DNA of 64,000 nt from JASGDN01 sp049841275 (GTDB lineage Bacteria > Chloroflexota > Chloroflexia > Thermomicrobiales > UBA6265). The notes below the pieces were generated by a model. The model was given only the letters and a program-made list of their open reading frames with translations, did not search any database and was not told the DNA's origin. How positions within the stretch are numbered: position 1 is the stretch's first letter; each line of letters starts with the position of its first letter. The position numbers and the translations under genes were made by a program. Positions 26,198 to 34,513 of this stretch are shown here, in pieces. Location of the stretch: contig JASGDN010000016.1 in assembly GCA_049841275.1 (NCBI GenBank), forward strand, positions 34,133 to 98,132, read 5' to 3'.

Positions 26198-26683
26198 ATG
26201 GCGATGAACCCACGACCCGGATCGGGGCAGGATGAAGGACTCTTTCCCTCGGCGAGCCTTGGGCTACTCATGATTCGCGTAGTGACGGGGATCGTGTTCT
26301 TCATGCACGGGTATCAGAAGCTGGTCGACAACGGCATCTCCGCGACGCAGCAGGGATTCGACATGATGGGCGTGCCGCTGCCGGATCTCACCGCAATTGT
26401 GGTGACGTTCGTCGAACTGATTGGCGGCGCGGCGCTGATCGTCGGGGCATTCACGCCGATCGTCGGCCTGATCCTGGCGGTCGATATGCTGTCGGCCCTG
26501 TTCATCGTGCATATCGATGCCGGGTTCTTCGCGATGAACGGCGGATTCGAGCTCGTGATGGTGCTCGGTGCGATGGCGCTTGGCGTGGCCATTGCCGGTC
26601 CGGGCCGCTATTCGATCGATGCGGCGACGAGTCTCGCGTCGCGCCTGCCGCTCGGTCAGGCATTGATGCCATCGTGGCGCTAG
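26198..26683 (+). CDS. DoxX-family membrane protein
   Basis: 161 residues from ATG 26198 (GAAGGGG upstream). Four membrane helices: GLLMIRVVTGIVFFMHGYQKL (about 22-42), LTAIVVTFVELIGGAALIVGAF, VGLILAVDMLSALFIVHI and FELVMVLGAMALGVAIAGPG. The family signature HGYQKL plus GxxELxGG is present. DoxX proteins are small inner-membrane redox-linked proteins, some associated with thiosulfate:quinone oxidation, others of unknown role. It follows purN by 220 bp and ends at a convergent hairpin. Confidence 0.88.
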   Translation: MAMNPRPGSGQDEGLFPSASLGLLMIRVVTGIVFFMHGYQKLVDNGISATQQGFDMMGVPLPDLTAIVVTFVELIGGAALIVGAFTPIVGLILAVDMLSALFIVHIDAGFFAMNGGFELVMVLGAMALGVAIAGPGRYSIDAATSLASRLPLGQALMPSWR

Positions 26684-26738
26684 CGCGAATCCGGAGCGTG
26701 CAGCCTCATCGCTTGTAGAGGCAATGCGCGGAGTTGTT

Positions 26739-26799
26739 CCAGCCCCGTATCCCGTCAAAGGCAACACCATGTTTGCCGCTGCACGGGATATGGGGCTGG
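26739..26799. terminator. Bidirectional hairpin between convergent genes
   Basis: Arms 26739-26755 and 26783-26799 (CCAGCCCCGTATCCCGT) pair over 17 bp with one G/T position. The 27-base interior can pair further through GGCAA/TTGCC. It lies between DoxX (plus) and the small membrane gene (minus), fitting a shared terminator. Confidence 0.75.
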
Positions 26800-26824
26800 T
26801 TCGTTTGCAGGGTTTACAGGCAGG

Positions 26825-27034
26825 TCAATGGGGGCGGGTTCCCCTGGCCACCCGCAGGATGGTGGTTGCCAGCAGGGCGATGATGGCCAGCAGGTAGAGC
26901 CACCAGACATCGAGTCCGGCTTTGCGCGGACCCCAGGTGGCGGTCATGATCGCGGCGACGCCGATGGCGATCGTCCAGTCGTCCCCAACGATGAAGTCGT
27001 ACCAGAAGCGGAGGAAGGCGGTCACGTGGCGCAT
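26825..27034 (-). CDS. Small two-helix membrane protein
   Basis: 69 residues: WTIAIGVAAIMTATW and VWWLYLLAIIALLATTILRV are two hydrophobic helices joined by a short GPRKAGLD loop, with a basic C-terminal tail. Function unknown. It starts 13 bp after the COG4280 membrane protein on the same strand and is the third gene of a unit with that protein and a ChrB-like protein. That position suggests an accessory subunit. AAGGA precedes the ATG. Confidence 0.7.
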   Translation of the reverse strand: MRHVTAFLRFWYDFIVGDDWTIAIGVAAIMTATWGPRKAGLDVWWLYLLAIIALLATTILRVARGTRPH

Positions 27035-27046
27035 CGTCGTGTCCTT

Positions 27047-27793
27047 CTACTGCGTCGCCAATGCCATTGTCCGCATCTGGCGTAACCCGAATACCATCAA
27101 CCAGGCGACAACCAACACGCCCACGAGGATGGCGAGAAGCATCGCCGTCTCGCCCGGCCAGGCGATGCCGATGCCTTCACCAGCCCAGAAGATGCCGAAT
27201 CCGGTCAGCATGACGCCGACCGCGAACTTCATCGTGTTCTCCGGAACCCGGCTGAGCGGCGCCCGCATCACCACACCGACCAGCGCGACGGCCAGCAGGC
27301 CAAGGATGGCCCCGGTGGCGGCCAGGGGAATGCTGCCGTGCGACGAGCCGAACGTGAGGACGATGAACGCCACCTCCAGCCCTTCGAGGAAGACTCCCTT
27401 GAAGGAGACGGTGAACGCATACCAGTCCATGCCGGCGCGGATTTCGTGACCTGCTTCGCGGGATTCCGCGACCTCCCGTGCGAAGATGGCATCCTCGTCG
27501 TGCATTGCCTTGTAGCCGGATGCCCGAAGGATTGCCTTGCGTAGCCATTGCAGGCCGAAGATTGCAAGGAGACCGCCGATGACGATCCGGAGTGGCGCCA
27601 GCGGCAGGTCGGCGATGAGCGGGCCGAAGATCGCGATCGTCACACCGAGGACGACCAGGGCGACGGCACCGCCGATCAACGCCGATTTCCAGCCACGGGT
27701 GACACCCATCGCGAAGACGAGCGTCAGGGCTTCGACCATTTCGACCGCGCTGGCGAGGAAGGCCCCCACCAGCAGCAGGACATCGGCCATCAT
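27047..27793 (-). CDS. COG4280-type membrane protein (LysE/GDT1-like predicted transporter)
   Basis: 248 residues with about six or seven helices. Two related acidic motifs occur at the start of each half: ASAVEMVEALTLVFAMG (about 14-30) and GVFLEGLEVAFIVLTFG (about 130-146). Such ExxE repeats recall cation or anion transporters with inverted halves (GDT1/TMEM165, FTR1). The family (COG4280) has no proven substrate. Its ATG overlaps the stop of the ChrB-like gene by 4 bp, so the two are coupled. Link to chromate, metal or oxyanion export is inference from the partner. Confidence 0.75.
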   Translation of the reverse strand: MMADVLLLVGAFLASAVEMVEALTLVFAMGVTRGWKSALIGGAVALVVLGVTIAIFGPLIADLPLAPLRIVIGGLLAIFGLQWLRKAILRASGYKAMHDEDAIFAREVAESREAGHEIRAGMDWYAFTVSFKGVFLEGLEVAFIVLTFGSSHGSIPLAATGAILGLLAVALVGVVMRAPLSRVPENTMKFAVGVMLTGFGIFWAGEGIGIAWPGETAMLLAILVGVLVVAWLMVFGLRQMRTMALATQ

Positions 27794-28416
27794 GATGCGG
27801 ACTCCTTTCCGGGAGCGGTATCGTCGTGCGCTGTCACCGGCATGTCCGGCAGGCTGATGGGCGGCAGCTCGTCTGGCCCGAGGTCGGACGTGGCGCGGCG
27901 GTAGACCTCTTCCTCGAAGTCGGCCAGGAGGGCTTCACAGGTGGCGATGTGTGTCTCGACCTCGTCTCGCCCGCTGGCATTGAACCAGTCGCGGTCGCGG
28001 ACGCGGTCGAACCAGCGACGGATCTTGTCGAGGTCCTGTCCGATCTCCTCCGATTCGCCGAAGGTGTAGTTCTGGCGGAAGTGTTCGAATTCGACCTCCT
28101 TCACGAACCGCGTTTCACATTCCTCCACGATCTCGGCATATTCCTTGTTGCGCAGATCGCGGAACGCGGCGAGCAGGCGCTCCTCCTGCGTGGGGTCGAT
28201 GGACGGCACATCGAGCAGCCAGAACGACCCGCCGAGACTGTCGATGCGAGCGGTGATGCGCTCGACGCGGGCCGAAAGCTCCGGGATTGCAGGGAGGATG
28301 CAGGCGCATTGCTGGAGATAGAGTGCGCCGGACTGTTTCAGGTCGCGCCAGATGCCCACGCGACCGCTGGCGGGCTCGGTTGGGACGCGATAGATAAGGA
28401 CTCGCCAGGATGTCAC
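27790..28416 (-). CDS. ChrB-like (chromate resistance ChrB N-terminal domain) protein
   Basis: 208 residues from GTG 28416 (AAAGGAACG upstream). The N-terminus SWRVLIYRVPTEPASGRVGIWRDLKQSGALYLQQCACILP is broken here as two halves of the ChrB N-terminal domain: WRVLIYRVP and RVGIWRDLKQSGA. A long charged helical middle (EIVEECETRFVKEVEFEHF) follows. ChrB of proteobacteria regulates chromate efflux; this short version lacks the second ChrB domain. It is co-translated with a COG4280 membrane protein, so it may sense or control that transporter's substrate. Confidence 0.72.
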   Translation of the reverse strand: MTSWRVLIYRVPTEPASGRVGIWRDLKQSGALYLQQCACILPAIPELSARVERITARIDSLGGSFWLLDVPSIDPTQEERLLAAFRDLRNKEYAEIVEECETRFVKEVEFEHFRQNYTFGESEEIGQDLDKIRRWFDRVRDRDWFNASGRDEVETHIATCEALLADFEEEVYRRATSDLGPDELPPISLPDMPVTAHDDTAPGKESAS

Positions 28417-28520
28417 GCTTATCGTTCCTTTCAGGAGTGATGATGCATCAGATAGTGGAGTGATACATCTGTACATCGGTGTTGGGAATAGGTGTGCCGG
28501 GGCGATATCGATCACGCCCG

Positions 28521-28574
28521 GCACACAGGACGACGGCATTCCGCAGTGCTGCGGAATGCCGTCGTCCTGTGTGC
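28521..28574. terminator. 26-bp perfect hairpin in the MOSC-like/ChrB-like interval
   Basis: Arms 28521-28546 and 28549-28574 are exact reverse complements with only TG between; the core is ACGACGGCATTCCGCAG. It lies 26 bases beyond the stop of the minus-strand MOSC-like gene and about 105 bases before the ChrB-like start. A terminator role is likely, though no U-tract follows and a cruciform or protein site is possible. Confidence 0.7.
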
Positions 28575-28599
28575 AGTCGAGGCTGTCCTCTCGGCGGGG

Positions 28600-29247
28600 T
28601 TACGCCCGGCGGTACACCCGATCCCCAAGCGCGATGCGTGGCGACGAGTCGGCGCCATTCTCCGGCTGCCATGTCGCGTAGAAGCCGCGCACTCCCTGAT
28701 GCAGGAACTTCACGGCCTGAGCGACCTGCGCATCCGCCTTCTGGTCGTTCGGATAGCGCAGGCAGAACTTTCCGAACTCCACACACGGTGGTGCAACCTG
28801 GACCCTGGTTAATTCCACTGGCCCCGTCGCCGTCATGATGACGATGCCCCCGGCAAATTCGTCTTCGGTGTGTCGGGCATCGCTTGCCACGAGCAGGTTC
28901 TCCCCGGCGATTCCGTCGTGCAGGAAATCGCCGAACTCCGCCCGCATGATCTCGTAGTGCGAGGTGAACCCGATAGAAACCCCGTTCTCACCCCGGTAGC
29001 GGCTGAGCGGATGATCGCGGTGGTGGACATCGTTCTTCACCGTCTCTCCGTCGAATCCGACCACGCCTCCGGAATCGAGCGCCAGTTCCGGCACCGGTGT
29101 AATCGCATCGGGCCGGTACCAGCGGAGCGGCTTCTCCCCCTGCTTCAGGGGCGAGATCTGAACCTGCATGCGCACGAGCGCGCCAATCAGGACGAGATCG
29201 GAGGCGGCGGCATCCGGTTGAGCGAGGACGGGAACAGGCGTGGGCAT
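28600..29247 (-). CDS. MOSC-fold-like protein
   Basis: 215 residues, AGGAG before ATG. The order HDGIAGENLLVAS, then VIMTATGPVELTRVQVAPPCVEFGKFC resembles MOSC domains: a GENLLV turn and a conserved Cys that in MOSC proteins can carry a sulfur for molybdenum-cofactor chemistry. An early VHHRDHPLSRYRG adds a His-rich stretch. No molybdenum enzyme gene is adjacent. The assignment rests on motif order. It is 64 bp from the ABC permease stop in the same direction. Confidence 0.55.
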   Translation of the reverse strand: MPTPVPVLAQPDAAASDLVLIGALVRMQVQISPLKQGEKPLRWYRPDAITPVPELALDSGGVVGFDGETVKNDVHHRDHPLSRYRGENGVSIGFTSHYEIMRAEFGDFLHDGIAGENLLVASDARHTEDEFAGGIVIMTATGPVELTRVQVAPPCVEFGKFCLRYPNDQKADAQVAQAVKFLHQGVRGFYATWQPENGADSSPRIALGDRVYRRA

Positions 29248-29311
29248 GCGAGAACTCCTGGGCGCGGCGAGGGCGAGCGACGTGCTGGCTCCCAGTATGG
29301 CGCGTGAGGCG

Positions 29312-30889
29312 TCAGTCGTACCGGAGTCTCGTCAGGAGTTCCGGGCCGTTCCGTTCGAGCCAGACGATGGTCCAGCGCCCTCCCCACCATGCCGCGAGTG
29401 CTCCCGAGGCGACTCCGATCGCGATGGCCAGCCATTCCAGCATCGGTTGCCCGTAGCGTCCGGCGAGGTAGAGCATGGCCACCGTCGGCAGCAGGGCGGT
29501 CAGCAACATGGCGATCGTCACGATCGTTTGGGCGGTATTGTCCGCCGCGGCGACGAGATTGCCGCTCTTGCGCGATGCCTCCGGGACGGGCACCGCGCCG
29601 CGGGCCGAGACTGCGATCATCGCGCCCGCGCCCGCGCCGAGCGCGGCAGGAAAGATCGCCGCGATCCACGTCCACGCCCACCACTGTTCGCCCCATGCGG
29701 TCGCGATCAATGACAGCAGCAATGCAACCGGCCCGAACTGCAACAGGTAGGCGATCTGCTTGCCGCGCACATCGGCGGGGATCGCTCCCGGTGTCAGGAG
29801 CGTCATCCAGAAGGCGCTCCCTTCCAGGCCGTAGAGGTTGCAGGAGGTCGATGCCCCGAGGACCAGCACGATTACGCCGACCCAGGCCACGATCTGGGTC
29901 CAGTTCACGGCGGCCGGGATCGCCACGATGAAGATACCCCCGAGGACGGCAATGCGCGCCTCCAGTGCCATCCGTGGCTCGCGGCGCCAGGTCAGGAGCG
30001 CGCGGTTCGTCGCGCCGCCGAGTGGTGTGGCCGGCAACCGGCGCTGGAGCCATGACGGGTTGGTGATGCGTCCGCCCGTGCGACGCTGGCGGACCTCCAG
30101 CCGCTGGCCTACCTGCATCGACCAGGCCCATGCGAGGACGGCGATGATGGCGATCAGCCCGGCCAGATAGCCGAGCATCGGCAGCCAGCGATGGTCGTCA
30201 GTGGCGACGGTTGCGTCGATGCCCCAGCTTGCCGGGGACATCCGGAGTGTGCGTTGCATGCCATAGGGCAGATCGTGCGAGAGGAACGCAAACGGGTCCT
30301 TCAACAGGCGGCGATCCTGTGCCAGGGCAGCCGGAACTACCCATCCGACGAGCGAGAGCGCGATGACGATCGCATATTGCAGCGCCGCCAACTCGAGGCC
30401 GAATCGGGAGACGAGCGCCTGGCTGGTGAGGCCGATCACGATCCGCGAGAGCAGGACCGCCATCGCGAGATGCAGCAGCATTGCAAGGGTGCCCACGATA
30501 GCCGCAGCCGGGCCGAGTCTGGCGCCGAAGACCGGCAGCGCCAGGAATGCGCCGAGTGTGACGAGCGGTCCCATGCCGACGAAGAGTGTCGTGAGCAGGC
30601 CGCTCGCCAGCCGGCGCGTCGTGATCGGCAGCAGGGCGAAATGTTCCGGCATTAACGGCTCGTCGGCACCGGCGCCGGTCTGGATTGGTGCAAGCACCCA
30701 TCCCAGCGTCCAGCCACTGATGGCGATCATCAGGAGGTTGCCGGTTTTCGCGATGCTGCCGGTCGGATAGGTTGCGAGCAGGATGGTGGCGATGGCCAGG
30801 ACCAACCCGACCGCCGTCCGCCAGTTCGCAATCGGGCGGTGGGCATGACGCAGTACCGCCAGCTTCATGTGGATCAGTGTATCGAGCAC
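29312..30889 (-). CDS. ABC exporter permease subunit
   Basis: 525 residues from GTG 30889 with GGAGGA just upstream; an ATG at 30868 (Met-Lys-Leu-Ala) is an alternative. About 12 hydrophobic helices occur in two halves, with a large soluble segment around residues 240-300 (QVGQRLEVRQRRTGGR). It follows the ATPase gene by 49 bp. Together they form a two-gene ABC-2-type exporter. Substrate is unknown; such pairs often export lipids, antibiotics or peptides. Confidence 0.82.
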   Translation of the reverse strand: MLDTLIHMKLAVLRHAHRPIANWRTAVGLVLAIATILLATYPTGSIAKTGNLLMIAISGWTLGWVLAPIQTGAGADEPLMPEHFALLPITTRRLASGLLTTLFVGMGPLVTLGAFLALPVFGARLGPAAAIVGTLAMLLHLAMAVLLSRIVIGLTSQALVSRFGLELAALQYAIVIALSLVGWVVPAALAQDRRLLKDPFAFLSHDLPYGMQRTLRMSPASWGIDATVATDDHRWLPMLGYLAGLIAIIAVLAWAWSMQVGQRLEVRQRRTGGRITNPSWLQRRLPATPLGGATNRALLTWRREPRMALEARIAVLGGIFIVAIPAAVNWTQIVAWVGVIVLVLGASTSCNLYGLEGSAFWMTLLTPGAIPADVRGKQIAYLLQFGPVALLLSLIATAWGEQWWAWTWIAAIFPAALGAGAGAMIAVSARGAVPVPEASRKSGNLVAAADNTAQTIVTIAMLLTALLPTVAMLYLAGRYGQPMLEWLAIAIGVASGALAAWWGGRWTIVWLERNGPELLTRLRYD

Positions 30890-30938
30890 CGGGTCCTCCG
30901 GCGGTAGCGGTCGAGGTCGCGTCTCGGGTCCAGGGCTG

Positions 30939-31784
30939 TCATGGAATGGCCTCGCCGTCGAGCCAGGCGAGGCCGATGGCATCGACCGGGTGGCCGCTGA
31001 CCAGTTCCACGAAGGCCTCCTCCAGCGAACGGTTGCCGCGCACCTCGTCCAGCGGCCCGGCGGCAGCCACGACGCCCTTGTCGATGATCGCGACGTGGTC
31101 GCACATCTGCTCCACCAGCGCCATGACGTGGGAGGACAGCACGACGGAGCCACCCGACGCCACGAAGCGCTGGAGGATCAGTTTGATCGTTGCGGCGGAG
31201 ACCGGATCGACCGCTTCCAGCGGCTCGTCGAGGATCAGCAGGTTTGGGGCATGCAACAGCGCCGTGGCGAGCACGATCTTCTTGCGCATGCCGGCGGAGT
31301 ACTCTGCGATCAGCGTCCGTTCTGCTCCCAGTAACCCGAGCACATCCAGCAGGTCCTGCGCACGGGCGCGGACGGTGTTGGCGGGGAGTCCGCGCAGTTG
31401 CCCGAGATACGTGAGCAATTCGCGTCCCGTGAGGCGCTCGGGCATCACCATGCCGTCCGGCATGACCCCGACCAGTGCCTTTGCCTCCAGCGGCTGCGTC
31501 CAGACATCGACGCCGAAGATGCGGGAATTGCCGGTGTCTGGCCGTAGCAGGCCGACCGCCATCGAGATGGTCGTGGTCTTGCCCGCGCCATTCGGTCCCA
31601 CGAGCCCGTAGAACGAGCCTACCGGAACGATGAGGCTCACATCGCCGACCGCGACCTTCTCGCCGAACCGCTTCGAGAGTCCGCGCAATGCCATTGCGGG
31701 AAGCGACGGCTGCCCGATCTCCGCGAGGGTTGGATGTGCGGCCGAATCCAGTGATAGCGCGCGCTCCTGGACGGTCGTGTTCAT
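30939..31784 (-). CDS. ABC transporter ATP-binding subunit
   Basis: 281 residues. Walker A is GPNGAGKTT (about 65-73), the signature is YSAGMRKK, Walker B is LLILDEP, and the switch His is in LSSHVM. The pattern is that of DrrA/CcmA-type ATPases of ABC-2 exporters. The first 30 residues are a variable extension. It precedes its permease by 49 bp. A hairpin separates it from the CGNR gene upstream, so it may have its own promoter between 31785 and 31820. Confidence 0.93.
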   Translation of the reverse strand: MNTTVQERALSLDSAAHPTLAEIGQPSLPAMALRGLSKRFGEKVAVGDVSLIVPVGSFYGLVGPNGAGKTTTISMAVGLLRPDTGNSRIFGVDVWTQPLEAKALVGVMPDGMVMPERLTGRELLTYLGQLRGLPANTVRARAQDLLDVLGLLGAERTLIAEYSAGMRKKIVLATALLHAPNLLILDEPLEAVDPVSAATIKLILQRFVASGGSVVLSSHVMALVEQMCDHVAIIDKGVVAAAGPLDEVRGNRSLEEAFVELVSGHPVDAIGLAWLDGEAIP

Positions 31785-31820
31785 GAGACGGGATCCCTTC
31801 GGGGTGTCGCGGCGTTCCGG

Positions 31821-31858
31821 GGCATCGGCCTGATCGGGCTCCGGATCAGGCCGATGCC
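31821..31858 (-). terminator. Hairpin at the end of the CGNR gene
   Basis: A perfect 15-bp stem (GGCATCGGCCTGATC, 8-base loop GGGCTCCG). It overlaps the last codons and stop of the minus-strand CGNR gene and precedes the ABC ATPase gene. Likely a terminator or attenuator between them. Confidence 0.7.
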
Positions 31859-32511
31859 GCCTGTTTTGCCCGGAATCGCCGGATGCGTGTCACATTGCCG
31901 CATCCGGTTGCGCTGCAGAAACGCCGGCTTCCATTCTTCGTGCCGTCGAGGAAGAGCGTGCGGCAATCGGGCGCCGCACATCGCCGGATGCGGCCGGCGC
32001 CCTGCGTGCTCAGGATGTCCTGTGCCGATTGCAGGACCGGGCGCAGGACGGCGTCCAGATCCCGCTCGCGGGACGGCGCTGTCTGGAAGGCGAGCTTGCC
32101 ATCGATGACCGCCAGGTGCTGCGCGTCGAGCAGGAGCCGGATCTCGTCGCCGATTGTTGCGAGGGATTCCGGCGGCGGAACCGTGTCCTCGGTCAGGGCA
32201 ACGATCACCTGATAGAGCGCTTCCCGCAATGCGACGGCGCGACGGCGGACGCTCGCGGCGCTGCGGCCGTCCTTGCGGGCGATCCGGCGCAGGTTCTCCG
32301 CCTGCTGGGCATCGACGCCGCCGCTTGCCTCCGCCCATGCAAGGAGATTGGCGTATCCGGGGGCGAGTTCGTCGAACGCCGGGAGCGAATCCGGCCCATC
32401 TGTTGTGCGGTCGACTGTATTGATGAAGTCGAGGAAGAGCGCGCCGCCGTGAAGTGGACGGATCGTCGTCGTGGCGATGGGGCCGTTGGTGGCAACGCTG
32501 GAGCGTGGCAT
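31846..32511 (-). CDS. CGNR zinc-finger regulator (ABATE domain)
   Basis: 221 residues. The N-terminal ABATE domain opens with HGGALFLDFINTVD (about 21-34). The C-terminal zinc finger has CAAPDCRTLFLD...RRFCSATGCGNVTRIRRFR: four Cys and the CGN(V)xRxRR motif that names the family. These proteins are thought to be stress-responsive transcription regulators binding a ligand with ABATE. It lies directly upstream of the ABC exporter and may regulate it. A terminator hairpin covers its 3' end. Confidence 0.92.
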   Translation of the reverse strand: MPRSSVATNGPIATTTIRPLHGGALFLDFINTVDRTTDGPDSLPAFDELAPGYANLLAWAEASGGVDAQQAENLRRIARKDGRSAASVRRRAVALREALYQVIVALTEDTVPPPESLATIGDEIRLLLDAQHLAVIDGKLAFQTAPSRERDLDAVLRPVLQSAQDILSTQGAGRIRRCAAPDCRTLFLDGTKNGSRRFCSATGCGNVTRIRRFRAKQAASA

Positions 32512-32603
32512 GGCGGAACTCCGGTGAAACGTGCGTTCGTGCTATTGCCTAGTACACCACGATTGCCTGCCCGGCGTCACCGACGGCTTTCTGGAGAATG
32601 CTC

Positions 32604-33350
32604 CTACTGGTTGGCCTCCAGATGGGCGCGTTCGAGGGCGTCGGTGAAGGCGCCCATCGAGGGGAAGGTCCAGTCCGGGGTGACGTCCTGCGGTGGAGGT
32701 GGCGTCGCGCCGAAACCGGGCCGGACGCCGCGCCGGTCGATCCAGACGGTCGTCAGGCCCTTCGCCTTGGCGGGAACGTGATCGTGGAAGAGGCTCTGCG
32801 CGACGTGCAGCAGCCGGTCTTGTGCGATGCCCACCTCGCCGATGTGCTCCAGCAGATAGTCGAAGTTGCGCGGGCTGGGCTTGTAGGAACCGATGTCCTG
32901 CGCGGTGTAGATCGCGTCGAAGGTAACACCCAGACGGGCGTTGCTGCCCGCGAATGATTCCCGATCGACATTCGAGAGGATGATGAGCTTGACGTGGCGT
33001 TGCAGCCGGCCGAGGGCCTCCGCCGAATCGGGAAAGGCCGGCCAGTCCGGAACCGACCTGCCGATCTCGGCCGCCAGACCGTCCGAAACCTCGATGCCGA
33101 GCACCGCGCCGGTGCGATGGATGGCGGCGGCGATAACGTTCGGGTAGAGGAGTCCTGGCTGCTCGCGTTCGATCGTGCTCTCGGCATCCGCATAGGTCTC
33201 CAGCAACACGTCGGGGGCGGGCGGTGAGGGGACGAGCGCGGCGACCCTGGCGAGCCCTGCGCCCAGCCCGGCTTCCCAGTCGATGAGCGTGCCGTAGCAG
33301 TCGAAGCTGAGGGCATCGAAGTCGGCGAGGGAGCGTGTCGTCTGTGGCAT
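32604..33350 (-). CDS. Haloacid dehalogenase type II-like HAD hydrolase
   Basis: 248 residues. HAD motif 1 is FDCYGTLIDWE (nucleophile Asp about 16; the usual +2 Asp is Tyr, as in true dehalogenases). Motif 2 is IILSNVD, motif 3 is GSYKPSPRNF, and motif 4 follows in VWIDRRG. The Cys-Tyr-Gly-Thr-Leu signature is typical of L-2-haloacid dehalogenases, which use Asp rather than phosphate transfer, but some members are phosphatases. It stands alone between the CGNR and SRPBCC genes. Confidence 0.88.
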   Translation of the reverse strand: MPQTTRSLADFDALSFDCYGTLIDWEAGLGAGLARVAALVPSPPAPDVLLETYADAESTIEREQPGLLYPNVIAAAIHRTGAVLGIEVSDGLAAEIGRSVPDWPAFPDSAEALGRLQRHVKLIILSNVDRESFAGSNARLGVTFDAIYTAQDIGSYKPSPRNFDYLLEHIGEVGIAQDRLLHVAQSLFHDHVPAKAKGLTTVWIDRRGVRPGFGATPPPPQDVTPDWTFPSMGAFTDALERAHLEANQ

Positions 33351-33426
33351 TGGGACGGCCTCCGTGCGGTGTGCGTTTGTTCGGAACGTATGGTCCCTCG
33401 ATGATCGTGGGATGGCATTGGGCGTG

Positions 33427-33897
33427 TCAATGGGAGGCGGATTCCGCGAGCCGGCGAAGATTCCCGATCAGCATGGTCCAGCCTCCGCCTTCTCCGAAGC
33501 GTTGTTCGTCGTCCGGACCGACTTCCCCGAACGCGTGGTGCGAGAGCTGGAGGATGGTTGCACCGTCCTCAGTTGGTGTCAGGGTGAAGCGTGTCGTCCC
33601 AACGATGGCTCCCTGCATGCCGTTGGGGCCGGCCCAGGTGAGCGTGCGATCCGTTTCCACCTCGGTGACGGTGCCCCAAAGGAAGAAGTCACCCTCGCCC
33701 CAGAACTCGCCTACTGCGCCACCGGGACGTGGCTCGATCCTCATCTCCCCGCCATGACCGGAGAAGATGGAAAGCCAGCATGGTGCGCGCCGATTCGTGA
33801 GGAATGCGAAAACGACGCTTACCGGTGCGGCGATCTGATGCACCTGTTCGATACGGAAGCTGCCGATGACGAAGCCGGACATGGCGGGATCGGTCAC
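33427..33897 (-). CDS. SRPBCC/AHSA1-domain protein
   Basis: 156 residues from GTG 33897, with AGGGAGA seven bases upstream; the ATG at 33882 has no such site. Helix-grip features: FRIEQVHQIAAPVSVVFAFLTN (about 13-34), GGEMRIEPRPGGAVGEFW, and a C-terminal amphipathic helix GGWTMLIGNLRRLAE. AHSA1-like proteins bind hydrophobic ligands or act in stress. Its start overlaps the stop of the truncated PIN frame by 4 bp (GTGA), so it is now translationally coupled to a toxin remnant. Confidence 0.85.
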   Translation of the reverse strand: MTDPAMSGFVIGSFRIEQVHQIAAPVSVVFAFLTNRRAPCWLSIFSGHGGEMRIEPRPGGAVGEFWGEGDFFLWGTVTEVETDRTLTWAGPNGMQGAIVGTTRFTLTPTEDGATILQLSHHAFGEVGPDDEQRFGEGGGWTMLIGNLRRLAESASH

Positions 33898-34043
33898 GTA
33901 GGATCTCCCTCTTCTGTAGGGTTTGCTGACTGACGACGAGGACAAAGACGATCGCTCTTCGCGAGACGAATAACCACGCCTGGCGGCGAGTGCGTGGCAA
34001 GCAGCGCGCTGATCAACACATTGGCATCGACCAGCACGCTCAT
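33894..34043 (-). pseudogene. Truncated PIN-domain toxin remnant
   Basis: A 49-residue frame begins MSVLVDANVLISALLATHS, the typical start of a VapC/COG1569 PIN toxin with the first catalytic Asp. Homology stops at about residue 33 (RLAKSD). The remaining 16 residues are unrelated and end at the TGA shared with the next gene. PIN toxins are 130-180 residues, so most of the nuclease is missing. It overlaps the antitoxin stop by 4 bp (ATGA), the normal TA layout. Confidence 0.75.
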
Positions 34044-34416
34044 GGGTGATCTGTTGCTGGCGACATCTTCGCGCGTCGCTGTTCGGCGTCCAGATAGTGC
34101 TCTGCGCGAACCTCTCTTGTTGCTCGCACCGCGAGGTCCATCGCTTCGTCCTCGGTGAGATCGTCTTTTTGTGCACTGATCTGCTGTACGAGTTCCTCGA
34201 AGCGCTTTAGGGCTTCTGCGCGGCGATTCTTCTCGCGCATAGCCTGGAGGGCGCGATAGTCATCCATCGAAATAACGGCAGCGGTTGGCGTGCCGTCGCG
34301 TTCGAGGATGATGTCTTCTCCTGTGACGACATCATTGACGATGGCATTGAGGCTCGTCTTCGGGTTGGACGTCGAGATGGTACGAGCGGTGGATGGGGGA
34401 GCAGTCTGGTTGCCAT
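34040..34416 (-). pseudogene. Phd/YefM-type antitoxin, frameshifted near its start
   Basis: The frame ending at 34040 encodes TISTSNPKTSLNAIVNDVVTG and ISMDDYRALQAM, a typical Phd/YefM DNA-binding antitoxin, then a charged toxin-binding tail. It has no ATG, GTG or TTG of its own in this frame near the 5' end. A good start (AGGAGG, 8 bases, ATG 34416) is in a different frame. Adding one C to the C5 run (plus-strand G run near 34395-34399) joins them and gives a normal antitoxin of about 125 residues. Either a real loss-of-function change or a homopolymer error. Confidence 0.7.
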
Positions 34417-34513
34417 GATGGATGCCTCCTGAGAAACTGCCTTCCCTGAGTATATCGGGTGCGCCGATCCACGAATACGACGCACGTGCAGGCCGAACGG
34501 GGGAACAGGATCG

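Noticed and set aside
33360..33426. REP copy near GAACGTATGGTCCCTCG
   Set aside because: Only a few bases match the REP; no GTAG plus hairpin.
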